Assembly: GCA_036703315.1 (NCBI GenBank)
Contig: DATNPH010000264.1
Location: 1 to 55,405, forward strand
Reading direction: 5' to 3'
From: DATNPH01 sp036703315
Lineage (GTDB): Bacteria > Cyanobacteriota > Cyanobacteriia > Cyanobacteriales > Coleofasciculaceae
DNA length: 55,405 bases
Shown here: positions 8,601-16,351 of the stretch, one piece after another
Layout of the letters: every line of letters begins with the position of its first letter
Numbering within the stretch: the first letter of the stretch is position 1
The notes under the pieces: generated by a model
The model's database searches: none
What the model saw: only the letters and a program-made list of their open reading frames with translations
What the model was told of the DNA's origin: nothing
Made by a program: the position numbers and the translations under genes

Positions 8601-8992
8601 ACATCAAGCAGTTGGGTGTACCGGGTGCGATCGCGCTTGCTCCATCTGATAACGATAATGGTTTCCTCACAGCAGGCGAAATCTTAGAAATGAAGTTAAA
8701 TGCGGAACTCGTTGTCCTGAGTGCCTGTAGTAGTGGGAGAGGCAAAATCACTGGCGATGGTGTTATTGGCTTGTCCCGTTGTCTGTTTGCGGCTGGTGTA
8801 CCCAGTGTGATTGTATCCCTTTGGTCTGTGGGAGATAAATCGACCCAATTTCTGATGACCGAGTTTTATCAAAATCTTCAGCACGGCATGAACAAAGCTC
8901 AAGCCTTACGCCAAGCTATACTCACCACAATGAATCGATACAAAAGACCCAAATCATGGGCAGGATTTACTCTCATTGGTGAAGCCGAGTGA
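5648..8992 (+). CDS. TPR-CHAT caspase-like protease
   Basis: A 1114-residue protein. Residues about 115-655 form a run of roughly 14 TPR-like units of 40 residues of the kinesin-light-chain style (LGQYQxAIxYxQQSLxIxREIGDRxGEAxSLGNLGxAY). Residues about 780-1112 form a CHAT domain, a clan CD cysteine protease fold, with the catalytic pair visible as H980 in HLATHG and C1027 in VLSACSSG, and the usual LPGAEAEANAI and GVPSVIVSLWSVGD motifs. TPR-CHAT proteins act as regulated proteases; one is the Craspase partner of the type III-E effector. The start is uncertain: TTG 5648, or ATG 5723 (MNEERHNLYN), which better fits the usual N-terminus. It leads a cluster with the next two genes. Confidence 0.93.
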   Translation: MKDEVSATSTVSTLLQYEHHVLADSMNEERHNLYNQLVDVLLAFDSGGEQSILSRFPNLLDAGLVETMGIRAKLLAQEGDQDKANRLEHLSVQLGTAISNVEANRLLKQGIDQYQTSQFEAALQSWQQALILYHQIENRQGEADCLGNLGAAYESLGQYQLAIDYYQRTLVIAQEMGDHHGEVNSLNNLGNTYHSLGQYQLAIHHYHQALSLAQQIEERRREALILGNLGTAYNCLGQYQKAIEYYQQSLTIQREINDRWGEASSLNNLGIAYQDLGQYEEAIENCQQSLAIQREIGNRYGEAKSLGSLGNAYYSLGQYQRAIDYHQQSLVIKQEIGARPGEAVSLGNLGIAYRSLGEYQRAIDYHQQSLSITREIGDRAGEATSLINIGEAYRCLGQYQLAINYAQQSLTIKREIGDRTGEANSLGSLGNAYNFLAQYQLAINYYQQQLTIAREIGQRQGEANSLGNLGTTYNFLGQYQKAIQYHQQYLVIAREIGDRRGEANSLGNLGNACDSLRQYQLAIDYYQQSLCIKREIGDQHGEATILGNLGNTYNSLGQYPLAIEYHQQSLVIKRKIGDRLGEAQSLDGVGSTYKRLGQYQRAIEYHQQSLAIGRKIGARFEEGVCLNNLGLALLKSGKLAESEQTLLAGIKVWESIRTHLGSNDANKVSIFETQATTYRLLQAVLVAQKKTEDALEIAERGRARAFVELLSERLSANPAEATHELPLPATIEPLTLEQIQQIAQAQNATLVEYSIIYSDNLFIWVIKPTHKIEFCQVDLKPLQQQSTSLSKLVIQAREFLGVEEHTRGGTETINSEIPLPIRHISQPLRQLHQYLIEPISHHLPSDPNTPVIFIPQGTLFLGPFSALQDATGKFLIEQHTILTAPSIQVLELTRKQQQRIETIHELPLSNQNALVVGNPTMPTIPLIDPPQPLNPLPGAEAEANAIASLLNTQAIIGDQATKVDIVQQMPKARLIHLATHGLLDDIKQLGVPGAIALAPSDNDNGFLTAGEILEMKLNAELVVLSACSSGRGKITGDGVIGLSRCLFAAGVPSVIVSLWSVGDKSTQFLMTEFYQNLQHGMNKAQALRQAILTTMNRYKRPKSWAGFTLIGEAE
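6001..7560 (+). repeat. In-phase 120-bp coding tandem repeat array
   Basis: At 6121 and then every 120 bp up to 7441 the same motif (ATACCAGCTTGCCATTGATT-like, encoding QYQLAIDYYQ) recurs with no insertion or deletion. That gives 12 well-conserved units plus more divergent flanking ones. It encodes the TPR array of the CHAT protein. Unit-to-unit differences include many synonymous sites, so the array is not a very fresh amplification. Confidence 0.93.
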
Positions 8993-9093
8993 GCTGTTGC
9001 GTCGAGAAATAGTTTCATAACAAGGCGCTATGTCCTGATCAGCAGAATCTTCTCAGGAATTAAATATAAGCGTCTTGCTCCGGGAGGTTCACA

Positions 9094-9435
9094 ATGCCAT
9101 TAACACTGGAAACGGCTCCACCTGAAATCCTTGTAGAAACTTTTGCTGACCTGTTATCAGATCGTTTCCTATTTACGCCTGATTATGGGCCAGCTCTTGA
9201 TGAGCTAATTTACAACCTGCCCAACGATAACGTTAACGCGATCGCTTCATCAATCAAAACGTGGTGCCAAGCTCGACCAGAAATCTGGGAAGCTCTAGAG
9301 GATGAACTGGGCAAGCGAGGGCCAGCTCAGTCCGTTCCGCCTCCTCGACCTGAAGATTACAAAAGTCTCCTAAAAAATAGGCTGCGAGAGAGCTTCCCCG
9401 TATCCGCCCAAAAGCCGTCAGACTCTAGCCAATGA
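9094..9435 (+). CDS. 113-aa protein between the CHAT and membrane-anchored genes (CATRA-associated small protein-like)
   Basis: A small acidic, mainly helical protein (ETFADLLSDRFLFTPDYGPALDELIYNLP, then IKTWCQARPEIWEALEDELGKRG) with a disordered proline-rich tail. A CGGGAGG ribosome binding site lies 8 bases before the ATG. Its last codon overlaps the start of the next gene in an ATGA, implying translational coupling. Position and size match the small accessory protein described for CATRA-type predicted conflict systems, and the helical bundle also resembles adaptor-like effector-associated domains. I recall these families but could not compare sequences, so the family assignment is inference. 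Confidence 0.6.
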   Translation: MPLTLETAPPEILVETFADLLSDRFLFTPDYGPALDELIYNLPNDNVNAIASSIKTWCQARPEIWEALEDELGKRGPAQSVPPPRPEDYKSLLKNRLRESFPVSAQKPSDSSQ

Positions 9436-11114
9436 ACGAGACACCCGCAGCTTGGAGAGTAGAAGCTCCCAGCCTCACTCTCTATGCCTTCCATCTCCGC
9501 AACGACATCACTAAAGGCACCCAGCAGGTGATGAACAATGCCGATCAGCTGTGGGAGCAATGCGTTGCCTTTGGCGAACACCACAACATCGTCATTCTCA
9601 AATCTCTCAAACAAGAACTCCGCAGCTACAACTACAACTCAGTAGAGCGTCAATACCACTACACTCCAGCCAACGAAGATAAAGAAGCTACATTGGCTGA
9701 GAAGCCATACCTAGATGACTGGCTGGAATTGTTGAGGAAAGACCCGAAAGCCCACAAAGCTCGTCATCTGCGTTTTCATGTAGAGACGCGACATCTGCCG
9801 TCTCTACAAAATGTTCTTCTGCTGGGTGAAATTTATCCTCTGCGAATTCATGACACCTATGCTGTTGACCTGACGCTGCGTTACCGTCAACAGATAGACA
9901 TTCCCCACCTACGCTTACTCAATCCGTCAGAAGTTATCAAAGCCTCCCTTGGACAGACACTGCTGTTGTTTGCCAAGCCAGTTAATGTCCCAGAATCTGC
10001 CTATCAAGACTTTGCTAATCAGTGTGTCACAGCTTTGCTAGGGGAAGATGTGGCGAGGCAAAATTTTCCGTCTCAAATTCAGCCAACAGCGAAAGGGCAA
10101 CTCTTCGGCAGTCCAATCTTTGAGTATGACAACCACAGAGGGAACCCTGCGAAACGTCGTCATATCCTAGTTTGGTTAGACTCGCACCCTGAAACATTAC
10201 AGCGAATTGGGCAAAGCGAGGCTTATCACGCTCTGTTGAATCTGTTGTGTTGTCGCAGCAAAATCCTGTACGCCTATCACCAATCTCGTTTGTGCGATCG
10301 CGCTGCACGGGAAATCTATAGCGAGCTTGAAGGGCAAATCAACACGTTGGCAACACCATCTCAAGAGACACTCGAACAACTCAAACAATGGCTCAAGCAG
10401 ACGCCCTTAAGATTGCTTAACTACAGTCAGTTGCTGCGCGATATCGAAGACCATCACAGTGCGATCGCCATCAACACCCAGAATTATCGCTTTATCCTTG
10501 ACAAAATTAAATCTATATGTATTGAAAAAGACGATTTGAGGTTTTTAGAATTTTTTCTCAACTCCACTAGCAAGCGGTGTCAAACTCAGATTCAAGTAGA
10601 CTTACGCTACCTTACTCCAGCCGAAGGACTATTCCAGCAGACAATTGACACGATTCGGGGCATCGTGGCGATTGAAGCTGAGGAACAAGCGCAGATGTAT
10701 GAGCACAAACAAAAAGAACGCGATCGTAAACTACAAGATACAATTCAATGCCTCGGTGTCGGCATAGGTGCAGCATCAATTGTTGCCTCCTCCACTGAGT
10801 ACTTGACGCAAAAAGAGCAGATTCCCATGCCTTTTAGCTCCTACTCTCTCAATCCCTTCGCCTTATCTCTCATCCTCAGTGTTGTTGCTTTCGGGGTTTT
10901 CTATGCCGGAACCTGGTGGATTAGTGGGTTAATTAATCCTCGCCGCAATCATACGGCAAAACTTAAAGGCAGCAGTAACAAGCAGTATCTCAACCCAGTG
11001 AATACAGCGATCATAGGACAAGTTAATGGAGCGCAAAGCAAGGTAGACTTTCTAACCTTCTCACAAGAAAATAGTATTCCTAAAAAAGTAGGAAGCAGCC
11101 GTAATAGGCACTAA
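9432..11114 (+). CDS. Membrane-anchored CATRA-like conflict-system protein (560 aa)
   Basis: The N-terminal 330 or so residues are soluble (SLTLYAFHLRND, ADQLWEQCVAFGE, LLGEIYPLRIHDTYAVDLTLRYRQQ, HILVWLDSH). A helical, partly coiled region with a charged EAEEQAQMYEHKQKERDRK stretch follows. Two hydrophobic segments lie at about 441-457 and 476-500, then a 60-residue tail. This layout, and the position after a TPR-CHAT gene and a small protein, fits the CATRA (caspase and TPR repeat-associated) component of a predicted biological-conflict system. The hydrophobic pair suggests membrane action or anchoring. The start codon overlaps the preceding stop. Similarity is from memory and moderate; the safe description is a CHAT-linked membrane protein of unknown function. 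Confidence 0.65.
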   Translation: MNETPAAWRVEAPSLTLYAFHLRNDITKGTQQVMNNADQLWEQCVAFGEHHNIVILKSLKQELRSYNYNSVERQYHYTPANEDKEATLAEKPYLDDWLELLRKDPKAHKARHLRFHVETRHLPSLQNVLLLGEIYPLRIHDTYAVDLTLRYRQQIDIPHLRLLNPSEVIKASLGQTLLLFAKPVNVPESAYQDFANQCVTALLGEDVARQNFPSQIQPTAKGQLFGSPIFEYDNHRGNPAKRRHILVWLDSHPETLQRIGQSEAYHALLNLLCCRSKILYAYHQSRLCDRAAREIYSELEGQINTLATPSQETLEQLKQWLKQTPLRLLNYSQLLRDIEDHHSAIAINTQNYRFILDKIKSICIEKDDLRFLEFFLNSTSKRCQTQIQVDLRYLTPAEGLFQQTIDTIRGIVAIEAEEQAQMYEHKQKERDRKLQDTIQCLGVGIGAASIVASSTEYLTQKEQIPMPFSSYSLNPFALSLILSVVAFGVFYAGTWWISGLINPRRNHTAKLKGSSNKQYLNPVNTAIIGQVNGAQSKVDFLTFSQENSIPKKVGSSRNRH

Positions 11115-11140
11115 TCATAATAAGCACTAATCATAATAGG

Positions 11141-11540
11141 CATGTTCAAGAATTTAGCCTAATCATTGATGAGTCAGGTCATAGCAACAGTGGCAATTTT
11201 AAGCAGGGAATAGGACGGCAATACATTGGAGAAAGCGGAAAAACCGATAACGCCATAGTAGTAGTAACCGCTCATCTGTATGAGGGTGCCCAAAGTTTGC
11301 CCTGAGATATAGAGTTATATCAACATGCCAGTTCCTTTGCCCGAAGGAAACAAAGACGCAGAAATTAAGAAGAAGCCGGAGTTAGCGTTAAGTTTGATTG
11401 AGTGCCGTTTATCGAGAGGATATCGACTCGGGCTGGTGCTGATAGATGAAGGCTATCGAAATAACACAGCCTTTGTGCTTGAACGAGAAAAAAGGCAGTC
11501 TTGCAATCAGTGTAGGTTTGAAGCCTACAGTGTATTGTAG
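11141..11540 (+). pseudogene. Degraded IS701-like transposase fragment
   Basis: From 11141 the frame reads HVQEFSLIIDESGHSNSGNF, then RQYIGESGKTDNAIVVVTAHLYEGAQSLP, the central part of IS701-type transposases with the first catalytic Asp in IIDESG. It then hits an in-frame TGA, continues DIELYQHA, and needs a +1 shift near 11330 to continue as LPEGNKDAEIKKKPELALSLIECR and LVLIDEGYRNNTAFVLE, which holds the second Asp. Both ends of the transposase and its terminal repeats are missing. It is a relic with at least one stop and one frameshift. Confidence 0.8.
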
Positions 11541-12325
11541 TCCTTCTGCCCTCTGCCCTCTGCATAAGAGCCTTCTTCATAGGAGTTCTCCCCTTCTAGC
11601 ATCAGGTCAGCGATCGCTTCATAGGCATCTGTCCACGCCTGCTTGACCTCGGGCGTCCAGTCCGCCCCTAAATAAGATTCCAAAGTTTTAAGGAGCGTCG
11701 CACCCACCATTGGATAATTTTCCCGCCTAGCGCCATACCTCACATGCCTTTCTCCCAGATCCCTCAGTAGAATTTTCAAGTAAGTAAGGTTGCGTAGATT
11801 GTTGAGCACAAGCACCAAAGACATCATTAACTTCTGCTCCTGAAACTGCATTGTGGTATGGGCAAACAACTGCCGAAGCTGGGGATAGTCAGTAAATAAA
11901 TTCTTATAGAAGCTGGATGCAAACTCTGTTGAGCGAGGTTTGACGTGAGCAAAACTTTGTTCTATAACTGTGACATTTAAAGGCTTAGTCGTTTTGACTG
12001 ATTGACCACCAATAAAATTTGCACTTGCTTCTGGTTTGCGTTCGGCTCCAACTGGCTCCCGCTTTTCCAAGCAATCTTTCATTTGCTGCCACACTCCTTC
12101 TTTCTGCCAGCGACGGAAGTAGAAACAGACAGTTGAATGGTGAGGCAAGTCATCAGGCAGTTTTTCCCAAGGGCAGCTCGTGCGCCACACATAGAAGATT
12201 GCATTGACAATCTCACGCCTAAAGTCGCTAGCAGAGCCTTCACCAGCTTGGGCTGAGGGAATCAGTGGTTCAACTAGTTGCCACTCGGCATCCGTTAGAT
12301 CACTGGAATAGGATTTTCTCGTCAT
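11525..12325 (-). CDS. IS5-type transposase N-terminus fused in frame to a single-domain globin
   Basis: Residues 1-113 are the N-terminal part of an IS5-group transposase (SYSSDLTDAEWQLVEPLIP, VNAIFYVWRTSCPWEKLP, FYFRRWQKEGVW) up to a GGQSVKTT motif, where the first catalytic Asp of the usual DSQSVKTT is lost. From residue 115 the same frame is a complete globin (VIEQSFAHVKPRSTEFASSFYKNLF, GERHVRYGARRENYPMVG, ADWTPEVKQAWTDAYEAI). It has a proximal-type His at 194 and a Tyr in the B-helix FYKNLF. The globin has no start codon of its own; its expected ATG position reads AAG. The last 20 or so residues come from low-complexity intergenic-type sequence. Transposase activity is excluded. Haem binding is plausible if the fusion is expressed. 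Confidence 0.85.
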   Translation of the reverse strand: MTRKSYSSDLTDAEWQLVEPLIPSAQAGEGSASDFRREIVNAIFYVWRTSCPWEKLPDDLPHHSTVCFYFRRWQKEGVWQQMKDCLEKREPVGAERKPEASANFIGGQSVKTTKPLNVTVIEQSFAHVKPRSTEFASSFYKNLFTDYPQLRQLFAHTTMQFQEQKLMMSLVLVLNNLRNLTYLKILLRDLGERHVRYGARRENYPMVGATLLKTLESYLGADWTPEVKQAWTDAYEAIADLMLEGENSYEEGSYAEGRGQKDYNTL

Positions 12326-13194
12326 CGCTGAACCTCATCCTTAGGGAGAATGCCATTACTTTTCCTTTGTATTTATTAATGTGTTTTTCGAGGTTATCCG
12401 GAAAATATCAATGGCTTATAAAATAAGATTAACGAGCGGCTACTGAACAAATCTTCAATTAGCATTTCTGAAAGCAATTTACTTTCTACAAAGCTATTAT
12501 TAAAACTTTACAAAAAACTGAGATTTTTACCTCTATTTTTCCTACAGGCAAGTTTTATAGTCTCTAAAAACGAAAACTATTTCAGTAAAGTCAATCTGAA
12601 GGTGGATGACAAACAAAGTTAAATTTAATCTAGTTATTAAGTAATGTCACTATTTATAGAGAAAATATACAGTTTATCAAGCACATCTTAAAGAACCGAT
12701 GAAGTTCACTTTAATTTGTAGCTGCTGGCAATCAAGTCAAATAATATGTATCTAAGTAAGACACATAATCCTTAGGTCTTGAAAGCTCAGATGTCTCACT
12801 CAATAAAAGCAATAGGCTAGCAATCTTAGTCCTCTAGCTTCAGCTTTCATAAAGTCTGAATACACCAAGATCATCTATTTTCTAGCTTGAATTTAAAATT
12901 CTTTCAGGTGTAGAACTACTAAGATTTCATTCTTGAAACTCAAAACTTTACTCGCCAGATTAGGCCGTTTTCCACTGGCTTGATGTGGAGTGACTACAGT
13001 TTGTGAAGCATTGTTTGCATAGCATGAGCGTATTGTGAAGAACCTTATCACTTACGAGCTTATAAGCTCTAGTGGGCATCTTGTTGTCATGCTAGTTTTC
13101 TAGATTGTTCTTCTGTTTCGCAATAGTGAAAAGCCTTGCGTCATTCGTGTTAAGACACTCACAGAAATTATCAAATTCCGAGGAGTGATTTTTG
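12326..13194. other. AT-rich 870-bp gap without a recognised gene
   Basis: Between the transposase-globin start and the small gene at 13195 the DNA is AT-rich with no reading frame resembling a protein and no obvious terminal repeats of the IS5 fragment. It probably contains promoters for both directions. I see no RNA gene or strong hairpin here. Confidence 0.5.
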
Positions 13195-13338
13195 ATGACT
13201 GCTAAAAATAATTCAGCTGTTCTAGAAGTGGCAAGAGCAAGTTTTTGCAAATTTCGAGCTTATATAGCAACAATCCATGTTTTTGAAGAAATGCTGTCGA
13301 AGTCTGAGTGTAATAAGTTCGCTATAAAGCATGTTTAG
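13195..13338 (+). CDS. Possible 47-aa peptide upstream of the DUF3050 gene
   Basis: The ATG at 13195 is preceded by AGGAG at 13181-13185, a well-placed ribosome binding site. The frame encodes MTAKNNSAVLEVARASFCKF and ends KSECNKFAIKHV at a TAG. It contains two Cys and lies 68 bases upstream of the probable DUF3050 start, on the same strand. No family recognised. It could be a small protein, a leader peptide or a substrate of the neighbouring oxygenase-like protein; the last is speculation. Confidence 0.45.
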   Translation: MTAKNNSAVLEVARASFCKFRAYIATIHVFEEMLSKSECNKFAIKHV

Positions 13339-13406
13339 AAAGCTTGGTTCGAAACTGTAACAACTTTCAGAGATTGCATAGAAAATTTCACCAAAAGATA
13401 GGCAAC

Positions 13407-14270
13407 ATGAGTGATTATTATCTTCAGCTTGTAGAAAAACTTTCTCCTATCCGTGATGCACTTCTAAGTCATCCTGTTTATCAAGAGTTGGGTACTCTGG
13501 TACCTTTGCAGGTATTTATGGAATCCCACATATTCGCTGTTTGGGATTTTATGGCTCTAATTAAAACCCTACAACAGCGATTAACTTGTTTGGATGTGCC
13601 GTGGCTTCCACCGACAGATATTATTTCAGCACGGTTAGTTAACGAGATTGTTCTGGCTGAAGAGACTGATGAAGTTGCTCCAGGCTGTTACACAAGTCAT
13701 TTTGATCTCTATCTAAAAGCGATGGTAGAAATTGGTGCTGATATCAGTCAAATCCAAAATTTTCTCTACACTCTTCGCCAAGGTGATCCGGCTGACAAAG
13801 CGCTAGCTCCTCTTGACATTCCTGAATCTACAAAAGCTTTTGTCTGTTCCACTTTGGAAGCTACAAGCAAGTCAACCCACGAAGTAGCTGCAGCTTTCCT
13901 ACTGGGACGAGAGGACATCATTCCTGCTATGTTTAGGCAGATACTGGACAAGCTGGAAGGCGAACAGGGATTTACTTGCGACTCGTTGCGTCTTTATCTA
14001 GATCGGCACACTCATCTTGATGAGGAGCAGCATGCCCCAATGGGGCAGCAGCTTTTGAAAAATCTTTGTGGTAATGATCCTCTGAAGTGGGAACAAGCTC
14101 TACACTCTGCACTCAATGCTCTCAAAGCGCGTCAGTCTTTGTGGAATGGCGTAGTATTGCAGGCGCTCCGCCAGAACGCATATCCACTGCCAGATGCTCC
14201 AGTTCTGCAATCAAGGACTGAAAGTTTGAATCTCTCAGGTGATAAACATGAAAAATGCCACCGTAATTAG
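13407..14270 (+). CDS. DUF3050 haem-oxygenase-like fold protein
   Basis: A 287-residue product from ATG 13407 (MSDYYLQLVEKL); an upstream TTG would add 21 unlikely residues. The motifs fit DUF3050: RDALLSHPVYQ, FMESHIFAVWDFMALIKTLQ, NEIVLAEETDE, YTSHFDLYLKAM and DRHTHLDEEQHAPM. The Glu/His/Asp residues in these helices are placed like the metal ligands of haem-oxygenase-like diiron oxidases such as UndA. Reaction and substrate are unknown. The last 30 or so residues are extra. A possible 47-aa peptide gene precedes it, and a glycosyltransferase-like gene lies 0.9 kb downstream. Confidence 0.8.
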   Translation: MSDYYLQLVEKLSPIRDALLSHPVYQELGTLVPLQVFMESHIFAVWDFMALIKTLQQRLTCLDVPWLPPTDIISARLVNEIVLAEETDEVAPGCYTSHFDLYLKAMVEIGADISQIQNFLYTLRQGDPADKALAPLDIPESTKAFVCSTLEATSKSTHEVAAAFLLGREDIIPAMFRQILDKLEGEQGFTCDSLRLYLDRHTHLDEEQHAPMGQQLLKNLCGNDPLKWEQALHSALNALKARQSLWNGVVLQALRQNAYPLPDAPVLQSRTESLNLSGDKHEKCHRN

Positions 14271-14285
14271 ACACTTAGCTTTTGA

Positions 14286-14405
14286 TTGCGTGAGGATACA
14301 GCCCGTTATGCCAAACAATTGGAAGTCCAGGCTGCCAAATGCTGGCGAGCATGGTTAGAATCATCCATCCAAATTGCTAGTGGATTGCCTCAACAACGCG
14401 TCTGA
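14286..14405 (+). pseudogene. Possible 3' gene fragment (39 codons)
   Basis: This open stretch follows a TGA in the same frame, has no start codon in context, and encodes LREDTARYAKQLEVQAAKCW and onward to SGLPQQRV, which has a natural helical composition. It looks like the tail of a decayed gene rather than random sequence. No family recognised. Confidence 0.3.
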
Positions 14406-14426
14406 TGTGAATGACAAAGTGTGGTT

Positions 14427-14445
14427 CCCTACCCAAAGGGTAGGG
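14427..14445. terminator. Hairpin CCCTACCC-AAA-GGGTAGGG
   Basis: A perfect 8-bp stem with a three-base loop about 155 bases after the DUF3050 stop. It is followed by TAAAA rather than a T-run, so it is a weak terminator candidate or a repeat-type palindrome. The rest of the 14406-15220 gap is AT-rich and shows no convincing gene. Confidence 0.45.
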
Positions 14446-15220
14446 TAAAACTGTCATTACGCATCGTATGAGATTAAGAAACGGAGACTTAGAGATTAAG
14501 AGCGATCGCCTCCTTAAGAGCTGCAACATGCAATAGATGCACAGACTTGAGGCCTTGAAAAACTGGGCGTAAGCTGGGACGCCCAGTTTACAGAAACAAC
14601 CTATATGACCTATTAGGAGATAAGCACCTATTGGACAGGAGAGGTTTAATCCCGATGAAAGGAAGAGATGCTCACTTATCTCCTGAGTAGAAAAAAATAA
14701 CCTTTCTACTTGGCGTTCATGACCAATAGCAAAAGCGAAGGAGTTAGAGCGCCGATTCCGTATCCAATTTATGTAAAGTTTTTATATTTTTCTTTAAAAT
14801 TACTTATGACTAATCAGCCAGTTGGCTAAAAACATCTGTGAATTTACGGAATTATTAGTTATTCTTTATAAAAATTCCAGAGAAACCCCCTGGCAATCTC
14901 AAAATTAGAAGATTAGTATTGATTTGGCATCAGCGATAACACGAATTGCTTCTACCTCTACCACAAGGTCATCTGAGCCGTCTCTTCTGCACAACATCAA
15001 AAATTACAGTACTAATCCAATAGCAGCAGAGTGAGCTTGAATGTTTCTACGGAACGCGCACCACAAGCAGGGTGTGATTTTTTACCTTATATATTAAGAC
15101 AAATATGTAGGGAAAAACATAGAAATAGGCAGTTAATAGTCCATGCCTTTATCTTCGCAGCGCACTCTTTTCAACTCAGTCAACACCTTTGCAAACACGC
15201 ACCAATAGAGGTTTATAAGG

Positions 15221-16288
15221 ATGGGTATGTTCGGAAAAGAAGCTCTATGGAAATGGTTATATTCACAGTGGCGAACGTCAGTTGATAAACCAATTCCTGG
15301 TTATTCCATACTAATGTTGGTTCCGGCTGATTTACCATTTTTTCTTAAAATTGCCCTAGAGGTGTGTGCTACCCAGAACCCGACGCATCTTGTGGAAACC
15401 CTTATCATCCCAGATCAGTTAGTACCGGGTTTCGCGGAAGTCCTAGAAACGTATGCCAAGAGCTACTCCCTCAGTCCGATACGCCTAGTACAGCCTCCGC
15501 TCCTTGACCAGTTAATTATCCGCCAAGGCAATGCACATAACAATTGCTGGCTCCAGATGGTTAGGGGAGTTGAAGCATTACGTACAACTCATGGACTTTG
15601 GCATGACGTTGATTTGTTCATCACTGAACCGGATTTCATGAAAACCCATTACGAAGCCTGCGCTGAATCACATCTGGCTTGTATGGGTGTCAGTAAAGCT
15701 TGGGATAGGGCGTTTGAGGAGAAGGGGATCAACCACCTGACCGCAACTTGGGAAATGATGTTCGACACCAACTGGGTGCGGAGCTTCCGACCTTGGGAAC
15801 ACCGTGGTCATGATGCAATGCTAAACGGAAAACCGTATTTGTTTGATATTACGTATTGGCCTCAATACAAGACCCCGCCGGAAAAAGTCGGTCGTTACGA
15901 AGAAGAATTGGGATTCATTCATTTCAACTACGTCACCGGTACATACCGTCTGTTCCAAAAGAGTAAAGGATCTCATGAGGATGACTCTTTCCGACTATTA
16001 CTGGTCAGGCTGCTAATCGATGCCTATGATCAGTCAGGGTGGGTCTATGAAATCCCACCAGTGGATGGACTAGCTAAGGGAATCACTGACCCGTCAAACC
16101 GGATTACCTACGTGCAGGAAGAGACTCGACAGCGGTATCCAGAATTCCGTTCAATGCTACAGAAGTTGCTGGACTGCGGACTTCTTAACGATGAGAAAGT
16201 TTCGATCATAAACAAGGATTTGCATCCGTTCGATCAAGCATTTGGGTGGAATCCTTCTTTAGTTACAGCCTCCATTCCCCAGTCCTGA
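15221..16288 (+). CDS. Putative glycosyltransferase (GT-A-like), 355 aa
   Basis: Not firmly assigned. The N-terminal part (IPGYSILMLVPADLPFFLKIALEVCATQ, VETLIIPDQLVPGFAEVLETYA) looks like the nucleotide-sugar half of a GT-A enzyme. GLWHDVDLFITEPDF contains a DxD-type DVD motif expected to bind the metal and sugar nucleotide. No membrane segment is obvious, so it would be cytosolic. ATG 15227 has better spacing from the AAGG than ATG 15221. A GT39-type membrane glycosyltransferase starts 63 bases downstream, suggesting a two-gene unit for decorating a surface polymer or lipid. Confidence 0.55.
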   Translation: MGMFGKEALWKWLYSQWRTSVDKPIPGYSILMLVPADLPFFLKIALEVCATQNPTHLVETLIIPDQLVPGFAEVLETYAKSYSLSPIRLVQPPLLDQLIIRQGNAHNNCWLQMVRGVEALRTTHGLWHDVDLFITEPDFMKTHYEACAESHLACMGVSKAWDRAFEEKGINHLTATWEMMFDTNWVRSFRPWEHRGHDAMLNGKPYLFDITYWPQYKTPPEKVGRYEEELGFIHFNYVTGTYRLFQKSKGSHEDDSFRLLLVRLLIDAYDQSGWVYEIPPVDGLAKGITDPSNRITYVQEETRQRYPEFRSMLQKLLDCGLLNDEKVSIINKDLHPFDQAFGWNPSLVTASIPQS

Positions 16289-16351
16289 AGAAGCGACTAA
16301 ATTTATCCGGTGAGCATCTAGTGTAGAGTGGTTTCGCAAGCACGCTGAAAC

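Noticed and set aside
15031..15285. 84-codon frame overlapping the start of the putative glycosyltransferase
   Set aside because: It has no recognisable motif, overlaps the better gene in another frame and lacks a ribosome binding site.
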